Assembly (NCBI RefSeq): GCF_014647515.1
Contig: NZ_BMPI01000023.1
Location: forward strand, 62,001-126,000
Direction of reading: 5' to 3'
DNA from: Dactylosporangium sucinum
GTDB taxonomy: Bacteria > Actinomycetota > Actinomycetes > Mycobacteriales > Micromonosporaceae
DNA: 64,000 nucleotides
Shown: positions 33,858 through 40,679 of the stretch, piece after piece
Numbering within the stretch: position 1 is the stretch's first letter
How the letters are laid out: every line of letters begins with the position of its first letter
Notes under the pieces: generated by a model
What the model was told of the DNA's origin: nothing
Databases searched by the model: none
What the model saw: the letters and a program-made list of their open reading frames with translations, nothing else
Translations under genes and position numbers: made by a program

Positions 33858-34865
33858 CTATCGGGGTGACGCCGTGCTGTCGCGGACGACCAGCACGGCG
33901 TTGCCCGCCCGCACGCTGCGGGGTGGTCCGCCGTCGAGCCACTCGAAGAGCAGCCGCGCGGTGCGCATGCCGTAGTCGGCGATGTTGCGCTGCAGGACCG
34001 TGAGCGCCGGGTGCACGACCTGGCACAGCGGCGAGTCCTCCCAGGCCATGATCGAGACGTCGGCGGGGACCCGGACGTCCATCTCGGCGGTGACGCCGAG
34101 CCCGGCCAGGGCCATCAGGTCGTTGTCGTAGACGATCGCGGTCGGCCGGTCGGCGGCGCTGAGGATGCGGCGGGTGGCCTGGGCGGCGGCCTCGCCGGTG
34201 TAGTCGGCGGCCACGGTCCGCACCTGCAGCAGTCCCGTGGCGTCGAGCGCGGCGGTGCGGGCGGCGGTGTGGGCCAGGTCGGCCGGCCCGCTGATGCGGA
34301 CGACCCGGCGGTGGCCGAGCGCGGCGAGGTACCCGGCGACCTTCCCCGCCCCCGCGTGCTCGTCGGTGCTGAGGTTCGCGAGCCCCGGCAGCGGCGCGCC
34401 CCCGCCGGCGACGACGGCCGGCAGCCCCAGCTCGCGGACCGCGTCGAGGCGGGGATCGTCGACGCGGAGATCGCACAGGATGACCCCGTCGACCCGCCGC
34501 TCGGCGTGCCACCGCCGGTGGATCGCCACCTCCTCGGCGCCGCCCTCGACGAACTGCAGCGCGAGCCCGAACCCGCGGGCGGACAGCTCCACCTGCAGCC
34601 CGGCGACGAACTGCCGCCGGAACACCTCGCTGCCCAGCGCCGCCGTGGTGCGCCGCAGCGTGAGCCCGATGACGTCGGCCCCGGCGCCGTGCATGGCCCT
34701 GGCGGCCCGGTGGGCGGTGAACCCGAGCTCCTCGGCGACCTCCCGGATGCGCTCGCGCACCTCGTCGGAGACGCCGGGCCGGCCGTTGAGCGCGTACGAC
34801 ACGGCGACCCGCGAGACACCGACGCGCCGCGCGATGTCACTCATCGTCGGCCGCCGCCCCGCCAT
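33858..34865 (-). CDS. LacI-family regulator 1 of the mannan locus
   Basis: This is a 335-residue protein. The N-terminal HTH reads MSDIARRVGVSRVAVSYALN with hinge GRPGVSDEVRERI. The periplasmic-binding-like effector domain includes DVIGLTLRRTTAALG, VDGVILCDLRVDDPR, LGHRRVVRISG, AIVYDNDLMALAG and VSIMAWEDSPLCQ. The ATG at 34865 gives MAGRRPTMSDIA, a usual LacI start, rather than the upstream GTG at 34901. It lies downstream of the importer genes and a second LacI gene. A GAAGCG/CGCTTC palindrome is upstream, consistent with autoregulation. Confidence 0.93.
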   Translation of the reverse strand: MAGRRPTMSDIARRVGVSRVAVSYALNGRPGVSDEVRERIREVAEELGFTAHRAARAMHGAGADVIGLTLRRTTAALGSEVFRRQFVAGLQVELSARGFGLALQFVEGGAEEVAIHRRWHAERRVDGVILCDLRVDDPRLDAVRELGLPAVVAGGGAPLPGLANLSTDEHAGAGKVAGYLAALGHRRVVRISGPADLAHTAARTAALDATGLLQVRTVAADYTGEAAAQATRRILSAADRPTAIVYDNDLMALAGLGVTAEMDVRVPADVSIMAWEDSPLCQVVHPALTVLQRNIADYGMRTARLLFEWLDGGPPRSVRAGNAVLVVRDSTASPR

Positions 34866-34902
34866 CCCCGCCCCCGTTCCGTCCACCCCGGTCGTGCGCA
34901 AC

Positions 34903-34918
34903 GAAGCGTAACCGCTTC
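34903..34918. promoter_or_regulatory. Palindrome upstream of LacI regulator 1
   Basis: GAAGCG-TAAC-CGCTTC has perfect 6-bp arms, 38 bp before the regulator's start. It is a LacI-like operator candidate, distinct in sequence from the mannanase operator. The rest of the 148-bp gap up to LacI regulator 2 shows nothing else. Confidence 0.55.
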
Positions 34919-35013
34919 ACCTCGCGGATGGTGACGCCGCCGGGCCTGCGGCCGGGCGCGTCGCGGGCGGACCGGCGGCCACCGGCTGCGCGAGGCGAGT
35001 CGGGCCGTGCGGG

Positions 35014-36030
35014 TCAGCGCGGTGGTGGGGCGATGCTGTCCCGGAGCAGGAGGCGGGGCGTGGCGTCCTGGAAGTCCTGCGCCGGGGCGCCGGCCAGCAG
35101 TGACAGCAGGACGCGGGCCGCGTTGGCGCCGTAGGCGTGGACGTCGCGGGACAGGGCGCTCAGGGCCGGGTACGCCATCTCGCACAGCTGGGAGTCGTCG
35201 CCCGCCACGATCGACAGGCGGCCCGGGACGTCCACACCCAGCTTGCGGGAGACGTGCAGGCCCGCCGTCGCCATGATGTCGTTGTCGAACATGATCGCCG
35301 TGGGGGGCTCGGCCGCCGTCAGGAGGCGCTCCGTGGCCCAGGCGCCGGCCTCCCAGGTGTAGTCGGTGTCGACCACCTCGGCCGACGTCAGGCGGTGGCG
35401 CCCGGCCGCCGTGCGGAAGGCCGCCGTGCGGATGCGGGTGTGCTCCAGGGACACCAGGCCGCCCACCCGGGCGATGCGGCGGTGGCCGAGGCCGGCCAGG
35501 TACGCGACGGCGTCCGTCAGCGCGGCCGCGTCGTCGCTCCACACGGCCGGCATGCTCGTGCCCGGTCGCGGGTGGCCGACGAGGACGCCGGGCAGGCCCA
35601 GGCGGTCGAGCGCCGCCACCCGGTCGTCGTCGACCCAGAGGTCGGTGAGGATCGTGGCGTCGATGCGGCGGGCCGCCCACAGGGACTGCAGGGCGTCGAC
35701 GGCGCGGTCGTGGTCGCCGACGACCTGCAGCACCAGCGCCGTGCCCGTCGCCGAGAGCTCGGTCTCCAGGCCGGCGATGAACTTCATGTAGAACGGCTCG
35801 ACGCCCAGCGTGGCCGCGTCGCGGGCGATCACCAGGCCGATCGCCTCGGCGCGCGCCACCGACAGGTTGCGCGCGGCCGCGTTGGGCTGCCAGCCCATCT
35901 CGCCGGCGATCGCCAGGATGCGCTCGCGGGTGGCGGCCGAGACGCCCGGGCGGTCGTTGAGCGCGAAGGAGACGGCGCCCTTGGAGACGCCGGCCGCCTC
36001 GGCGATGTCGCTGATGGTGGGGCGCTTCAC
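35014..36030 (-). CDS. LacI-family regulator 2 of the mannan locus
   Basis: This 338-residue protein has HTH TISDIAEAAGVSKGAVSFAL, hinge NDRPGVSAATRERIL, and an effector domain with AIGLVIARDAATLGVEPFYM, IDATILTDLWVDDD, LGHRRIARVGG, AIMFDNDIMATAG and LSIVAGDDSQLCEMAYP. The start is a GTG at 36030. Its recognition-helix segment SKGAVS is the same as in regulator 3 and differs from SRVAVS in regulator 1, so 2 and 3 may share operators. It follows the permease genes after 99 bp, in which GTGAAGCGCC of its own start is duplicated. Confidence 0.93.
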   Translation of the reverse strand: MKRPTISDIAEAAGVSKGAVSFALNDRPGVSAATRERILAIAGEMGWQPNAAARNLSVARAEAIGLVIARDAATLGVEPFYMKFIAGLETELSATGTALVLQVVGDHDRAVDALQSLWAARRIDATILTDLWVDDDRVAALDRLGLPGVLVGHPRPGTSMPAVWSDDAAALTDAVAYLAGLGHRRIARVGGLVSLEHTRIRTAAFRTAAGRHRLTSAEVVDTDYTWEAGAWATERLLTAAEPPTAIMFDNDIMATAGLHVSRKLGVDVPGRLSIVAGDDSQLCEMAYPALSALSRDVHAYGANAARVLLSLLAGAPAQDFQDATPRLLLRDSIAPPPR

Positions 36031-36129
36031 CGGCGTTGTCCCGCCTCGGCGGTGTCGCCGGCAGGGTGGCGCTTCACAGGCTTCCTCGCGGTGCGGCCGT
36101 CATCCTCCCATTGTCCGCCATGGTGCCGG

Positions 36130-36960
36130 TCACTTCGTGGCACCCGAGGTGAAGCCGTTGTAGATGAACCGCTGGAGCAGCAGGAACAGCAAGAGCGTCG
36201 GCACGATGACCAGGATCGCACCGGCGGAGATCGTCTCCCAGTGGGCGCCGAACGGGCCCTTGAACCGGAACAGCGACGTCGAGATGGTGCCGAGCCCCTC
36301 CGAGGGCATGTACAGGAACGGGATGTAGAAGTCGTTGTACACGAAGATGCCCTTGATGATCACGACGGTGGCGATCGCCGGCTTGAGCAGCGGCAGGATG
36401 ATCGTGCGGTAGATCTTGAAGGCGGACGCCCCGTCGAGCCGCGCGGCCTCATCGAGCGACACCGGGATGCCGCGCATGAACTGCACGAAGATGTAGATGG
36501 CCACGATGTCGGTCCCCATGTACAGCAGGATCGGCGCCCACCGCGAGTCGAACAGCCCGAGCCGGTCGACCACCTGGAACGTCGTCACCTGCGTCGTCAC
36601 CCCCGGCACCAGCGTGGCGACGAGGAACGCACCGACGACGAGCTTCTTGAACCGGAAGCGGAACCGGTCGATCGCGTAGGCGGCGAGCGTCCCGACGACG
36701 ATCGTGCCGGCCACCGACACCAGCAGGATGACGGCCGTGTTGGCGAACGCCGTGAGCATCTTGCCGTTGGCGAACGCGGTGACGTAGTTGTCGAAGTTGA
36801 GCCAGTTCCGCGGCGGCGCGAGGGTGTCGCCCGACGCCATCTCCTCGGGCGTCTTCAGCGAGGTCAGGAACACGGTGACCAGCGGCAGCAGCACGACGAT
36901 CGACGCTGCGACGAGGGAGAGGTACCGCAGGGTGCCGAAGACGGCGGCGCGCGCGTTCAC
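36130..36960 (-). CDS. ABC sugar importer permease (MalG-like)
   Basis: This 276-residue integral membrane protein has six helices and the inner-membrane EAA loop EAARLDGASAFKIYRTIILP, which contacts the ATPase. The N-terminal TSLKTPEEMASG and ASAYAI-like segments fit CUT1 importers of the MalG type. The GTG at 36960 overlaps the stop of the first permease (GTGA). No ATP-binding subunit is encoded here; in actinobacteria a shared MsiK-type ATPase usually serves such importers. Confidence 0.94.
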   Translation of the reverse strand: MNARAAVFGTLRYLSLVAASIVVLLPLVTVFLTSLKTPEEMASGDTLAPPRNWLNFDNYVTAFANGKMLTAFANTAVILLVSVAGTIVVGTLAAYAIDRFRFRFKKLVVGAFLVATLVPGVTTQVTTFQVVDRLGLFDSRWAPILLYMGTDIVAIYIFVQFMRGIPVSLDEAARLDGASAFKIYRTIILPLLKPAIATVVIIKGIFVYNDFYIPFLYMPSEGLGTISTSLFRFKGPFGAHWETISAGAILVIVPTLLLFLLLQRFIYNGFTSGATK

Positions 36961-37892
36961 GTCAGGTCGGTCCTTTCCTCCGGTACCAGCCGGCGCTGGA
37001 CCCAGGTGATCAGCAGGACGATGAGGAGCAGCACGACGGCGGCGGCCGAGGCGAGCCCGAACTTGTTGAACTGGAAGGCGAGTTTGATCGTCTGGATGAC
37101 GAACGTCTTGCTCTCGCCGGCGCCGCCCGTCATCACGAACGGGATCTCGAACACCGACAGCGAGCCGGAGATCGCCAGGATCACGCTCAGGCTGATGATC
37201 GGCCGGATGCCGGGGGCGACGATGTGGCGGAAGACCTGCCAGCGGTTCGCGCCGTCGAGCTCGGCGGCCTCGTAGAGCTCGCCCGGGATGGCCTGGATCG
37301 CGCCGAGGAACAGCACGAAGTTCAGGCCCAGGAACCGCCACACGGACACGCCGGACAGCGAGGCGTTGACCAGGTCGGGGTCGCCGAGCCAGAGCTTGTC
37401 CGGGTGCGCGCCGAACAGGGCGAGCACGGAGTCGAGGGTGCCGTGCGGGCGGAAGAAGTACAGGAAGACGAACGAGACGGCGACGCCGTTGATGAGGTAC
37501 GGGAAGAACAGGATGCCCTTGAAGAGGCCGCGCAGCCGGGTGTTCAGGCTCAGGATGAACGCGAAGTAGAGCGCCACCACGATCTGTACCGCGGCGGCGG
37601 CCAGGTAGTAGAGGCTGACGAAGAAGACCTGGAACAGCTCCGGGCGGGTGAACAGCTGCACGTAGTTGTCGACGCCGACGAAGGCGGGGTCGGCGCCGAG
37701 GCCGTCCCAGTCGGTGAAGCTGTAGCCGACCATGCTGCCGACGGGGATGTACGTGAACGAGATGAGCAGCGCGAGGGCGGGCAGCAGGTACAGCCAGGGC
37801 ATGAGGGCGGCGTTGACCCGGCTCAGCCGGGCCGGGCGCGCGCTGCTGGGCGGTCCGGCGGGGGCGCGCCGGGCCGGTGGTGCGTCGATCAT
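36957..37892 (-). CDS. ABC sugar importer permease (MalF-like)
   Basis: This 311-residue integral membrane protein begins with a Pro/Ala-rich cytosolic tail and a first helix LMPWLYLLPALALLISFTYI. Six helices and the EAA loop EAAELDGANRWQVFRHIVAP follow, as in CUT1 (MalF-type) permeases. It lies between the binding protein and the second permease in one operon. Its neighbours suggest import of mannan- or glucomannan-derived oligosaccharides. Confidence 0.94.
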   Translation of the reverse strand: MIDAPPARRAPAGPPSSARPARLSRVNAALMPWLYLLPALALLISFTYIPVGSMVGYSFTDWDGLGADPAFVGVDNYVQLFTRPELFQVFFVSLYYLAAAAVQIVVALYFAFILSLNTRLRGLFKGILFFPYLINGVAVSFVFLYFFRPHGTLDSVLALFGAHPDKLWLGDPDLVNASLSGVSVWRFLGLNFVLFLGAIQAIPGELYEAAELDGANRWQVFRHIVAPGIRPIISLSVILAISGSLSVFEIPFVMTGGAGESKTFVIQTIKLAFQFNKFGLASAAAVVLLLIVLLITWVQRRLVPEERTDLT

Positions 37893-37959
37893 CGGGTCTC
37901 CTTCTGGCGAGTGCGGGCCGGCCCGGGGTCGGCGGGCCGGCCCGCATCCGGTGGGGCCG

Positions 37960-39270
37960 TCAGCCGGCGGTCTTGGCGGCTTCCTGCCAGCGCTTCGACA
38001 GGTCGGCGAAGATGGCCTCGGGCGTGCCGGGGGCGGCGCCGCGGGCGGTGTCGACGAGCTTCTGGCGGTAGTCGGGCTTGCTGATGCCGACCTCGGAGGC
38101 GTTGTCGATCTTCGTCAGCTTGGCCGACTCGGCCTGGGACAGCTCGATGAACTGCACGCCGGCGTCGGTGAACGGCTGCAGCGCCGGCGGCATCGGGGCG
38201 CCCTTGACGGCGGAGACGGCCTGATTGACCGCGGCCGAGTCGGACTTCTCGATGAACCAGTCGAAGAACGCGCGGGCGGCCGGCTTGTTCTTGGAGTGGG
38301 TGTTGATCGCGTACTGGTAGTCGGGCGCGACCACCGAGCAGAACTTCCCGCCGACCTGCTTCGGGAACGGCATGTACCCGATCACGCCCGGGTCCTTGCC
38401 CGCCTTCTTCGCCGCGTCCTGCATCTGCACGATGGCCCACGACCCGAGCCACATCGTCGCGATCTTCCCGGTGGCGATGGCCCCCTTCGAGTCCTCCCAG
38501 TTCGTGGTCGTCGGGTCGGTCTCCGACAGCTTGTTCTTCACGATGTCGTACAGCAGGCTGTCGCCGGTGCGCAGGTCGCTGCCCTGCGCCCACGGGTCGC
38601 TCGCCGCGAGCTTGTCGTTGGCCTTGGGGTCGCAGGTGACCGAGCCGACGACCGAGGACCAGGAGCTGAGCGGCCAGCCGTCGTGGTAGTTGGTGTAGTA
38701 CGGCGTGGCGGAGGTCTTCGCCTTGATGGCCTGCAGCGCCGCGACGAACTCCTCGGGCGTGGTCGGCCACTTGGTGACGCCGGCCTGGCTCCAGACGTCC
38801 TTGTTGTAGACGAAGCCGTTGACGTAGGCGAACCCGGCCACGCCGTAGACCTTGTCGCCGACCTTGGCCTTGTCGGTGTAGTTGTACTTGGCGGCCAGGT
38901 TGCCGGCGCTGCCGAGGGAGGCGAAGTACTTCGGGTAGTCGTCGGTCGACACGGTGTTCGGGATGAGCAGGACGTCACCGTAGTTCTCGGTGTTCATCCG
39001 GATCTTGACTTCGCCCTCGTAGTCGGTGACGCCCTCGAACTTGACGTTGACCTTCGGGTAGGTCTTGCGGAACTCGTCGGCGTACTTCTGCATCGTCCCG
39101 TCGGTGACCAGGTCGGTGCGGTTGGTGAGCACCGTGATGTCGCCGGAGACGGCGTTGGGATCGGTGGGTGACAAGGCTTCGTCCGACGAACCGGCCTTGC
39201 TCGAACCGCCGCAGCCGGCCGCCGCGAGGGCGGTGGCGGCCAGCACGGCGACGAACGCTCTTCTCAACAT
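37960..39270 (-). CDS. Sugar-binding lipoprotein of the ABC importer
   Basis: This 436-residue lipoprotein has lipobox AAAGC (Cys20) and a family-1-type extracellular solute-binding fold: TVLTNRTDLVTDGTMQKYAD, YGDVLLIPNT, YGVAGFAYVNGFVYNKDVW, WPTTPEEFVAALQAIKAK, AIATGKIATMWLGSWAIVQ and VSAVKGAPMPPA. The role is capture of oligosaccharides for the two permeases that follow. The ligand is inferred to be manno-oligosaccharides from neighbouring enzymes. It is the first importer gene, preceded by a LacI-type quasi-palindrome and a copy of the mannanase operator core. Confidence 0.93.
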   Translation of the reverse strand: MLRRAFVAVLAATALAAAGCGGSSKAGSSDEALSPTDPNAVSGDITVLTNRTDLVTDGTMQKYADEFRKTYPKVNVKFEGVTDYEGEVKIRMNTENYGDVLLIPNTVSTDDYPKYFASLGSAGNLAAKYNYTDKAKVGDKVYGVAGFAYVNGFVYNKDVWSQAGVTKWPTTPEEFVAALQAIKAKTSATPYYTNYHDGWPLSSWSSVVGSVTCDPKANDKLAASDPWAQGSDLRTGDSLLYDIVKNKLSETDPTTTNWEDSKGAIATGKIATMWLGSWAIVQMQDAAKKAGKDPGVIGYMPFPKQVGGKFCSVVAPDYQYAINTHSKNKPAARAFFDWFIEKSDSAAVNQAVSAVKGAPMPPALQPFTDAGVQFIELSQAESAKLTKIDNASEVGISKPDYRQKLVDTARGAAPGTPEAIFADLSKRWQEAAKTAG

Positions 39271-39291
39271 GGGGTGCGCTCCATTCGGGAC

Positions 39292-39305
39292 CTAAAGCGG
39301 TTTAG
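39292..39305. promoter_or_regulatory. LacI-type quasi-palindrome before the binding-protein gene
   Basis: CTAAA-GCGG-TTTAG is symmetric except for one base pair around its central CpG and sits 22-35 bp before the start codon. This is a good position for repression of the importer operon. Its sequence differs from the GH26 operator, so a different LacI paralogue may bind. Confidence 0.65.
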
Positions 39306-39352
39306 TTGAGCGATGGCAATATGGCACCGCGTCCGCGCGGCCGGGAAGCCCC

Positions 39353-39371
39353 CGTTACCGAACCGTTACCG
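39353..39371. promoter_or_regulatory. Upstream copy of the mannanase operator core
   Basis: CGTTACCG occurs twice 11 bp apart (39353-39360 and 39364-39371). Read on the importer strand, CGGTTCGGTAACG matches CGGTTCAGTAACG of the GH26 operator at 12 of 13 positions. It lies about 85-100 bp before the binding-protein start. Confidence 0.5.
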
Positions 39372-39402
39372 CGGGATGGCACCCGCGTTGCACCGCCCCA
39401 AG

Positions 39403-39483
39403 CGCGTCGATCTTGCAGTTGTGGTGGCGACAAATCGCCTTGAGATGGGGTGTTCCGGGCACCACAGGTGCAAGATCGACGCG
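39403..39483. repeat. 81-bp intergenic inverted repeat (possible terminator or small mobile palindrome)
   Basis: Arms CGCGTCGATCTTGCA (39403-39417) and TGCAAGATCGACGCG (39469-39483) are perfect. Pairing continues inward as TGTGGTG/CACCACA with one mismatch and one wobble pair, giving about 24 bp. The loop holds a second hairpin GGCGA-CAAA-TCGCC. It lies between the LacI regulator 3 stop and the importer promoter, so it could end the regulator transcript. Confidence 0.8.
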
Positions 39484-39516
39484 AAGGTGGCGGGCTGGGG
39501 TGGGTGTGGGGCGGTG

Positions 39517-40536
39517 TTACGAGGCGGGGTGGCGGGCGGTGCTGCCGCGGGGAGTCAGGTGGGCCGGGGCGCCGTGGGCGCTCTCGACCGGGGCGCCCGC
39601 CACGGCCGCCAGGAGCATGCGGGCCGCGGCCACGCCGTAGCCGCCGATGTCCCTGGTCAGCGCCGTCAGCGACGGGTGCAGCAGGCGGCAGATGGGTGAG
39701 TCGTCCCAGGCGACGATCGACAGCTCCGACGGCACCGCGATGCCCAGCTCGTGGGCCACCGTCAGGCCGGCGACGGCCATCACGTCGTTGTCGTAGATGA
39801 TCGCGGTCGGGCGGGTCGTCGCGGTCAGGAGGCGGCGGGTGGCCCGCGCGCCGGACTCGCCGCTGTAGTCCGTCGGGGCCGTCACCGCCTCGGCCAGGGA
39901 CAGGCGGGCGCAGACCTCGGTGAACGCCCGCGTGCGGATCGCCGTGTGGGCCAGCTCCGGGATGCCGCCGACGCGGGCGACCCGGCGGTGGCCGAGGGCG
40001 GCGAGGTACTCGACCGCCTCGACCATCGACTGCGCGTCGTCGGACCAGGCGCTGGGCAGGCGGCCGCTCACGTCCGGCGGGCCGATCACGACCGCCGGCA
40101 GGCCCAGTTCCTCCAGCACCGCGATGCGCGGGTCGCCGGTGCGGACGTCGCAGACCAGGACGCCGTCCACGCGGCCCTCGCTGAACCAGCGGCGGTAGAA
40201 CGCCAGCTCCTCGTCGCGGCTCGGGGCCATCTGGAGCAGCAGCGCGTACGACTGGCGGGACAGCTCCAGCTCGACGCCGCTGATGAGCTCCATGAAGAAC
40301 GGCTCGATGCCCAGCGTGCTCGGCGGGCGCTGCAGGGTCAGGCCGACGACCCGGGCCTTGGCGCCGGCCAGCGCGCGGGCGTTGCTGTCGGCGTGGAAGT
40401 TCAGCCGGTCGGCCACGGCCAGGATGCGCTCGCGCGTGGCAGGGGAGACGCCGGGCTGGCCGTTGAGCGCATACGAGACGGCGCCCTTGGACACCCCGGC
40501 CTCGCGGGCGATGTCGGCGATCGTCGGTCGTTTCAC
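39517..40536 (-). CDS. LacI-family regulator 3 of the mannan locus
   Basis: This 339-residue protein has HTH TIADIAREAGVSKGAVSYAL, hinge NGQPGVSPATRERIL, and an effector domain with RVVGLTLQRPPSTLGIEPFF, VDGVLVCDVRTGDPR, LGHRRVARVGGIPE, AIIYDNDVMAVAGL and LSIVAWDDSPICRLLHP. The GTG at 40536 is the start. It diverges from the GH2 beta-mannosidase across 143 bp containing a shared promoter/operator motif, and probably controls that gene and itself. It is clearly paralogous to regulators 1 and 2. Confidence 0.93.
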   Translation of the reverse strand: MKRPTIADIAREAGVSKGAVSYALNGQPGVSPATRERILAVADRLNFHADSNARALAGAKARVVGLTLQRPPSTLGIEPFFMELISGVELELSRQSYALLLQMAPSRDEELAFYRRWFSEGRVDGVLVCDVRTGDPRIAVLEELGLPAVVIGPPDVSGRLPSAWSDDAQSMVEAVEYLAALGHRRVARVGGIPELAHTAIRTRAFTEVCARLSLAEAVTAPTDYSGESGARATRRLLTATTRPTAIIYDNDVMAVAGLTVAHELGIAVPSELSIVAWDDSPICRLLHPSLTALTRDIGGYGVAAARMLLAAVAGAPVESAHGAPAHLTPRGSTARHPAS

Positions 40537-40611
40537 GGGCGGCCCGCCTTTCTCGGTTCACCGATGCTAGCCGCCGCGCAGCCCGCTGTCGCCCTCGAAC
40601 GATCCCAGACG

Positions 40612-40663
40612 TTGACAGCCACCGCGACCCGCGGCTACGTTGAGCGCCGCTTACTCGGTTCAG
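40612..40663 (+). promoter_or_regulatory. Promoter and operator segment of the GH2 gene
   Basis: TTGACA (40612-40617), an 18-bp spacer and TACGTT (40636-40641) are followed by CGCTTACTCGGTTCAG (40648-40663), identical over 16 bp to the segment after the GH26 promoter. Only the left half of the 26-bp dyad is kept here. Confidence 0.75.
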
Positions 40664-40679
40664 AGGCAAAGGGACTCCC

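Noticed and set aside
35137..37275. A 712-codon plus-strand frame over LacI regulator 2 and a permease
   Set aside because: Antisense to well-supported genes on the minus strand and dominated by charged low-complexity sequence.
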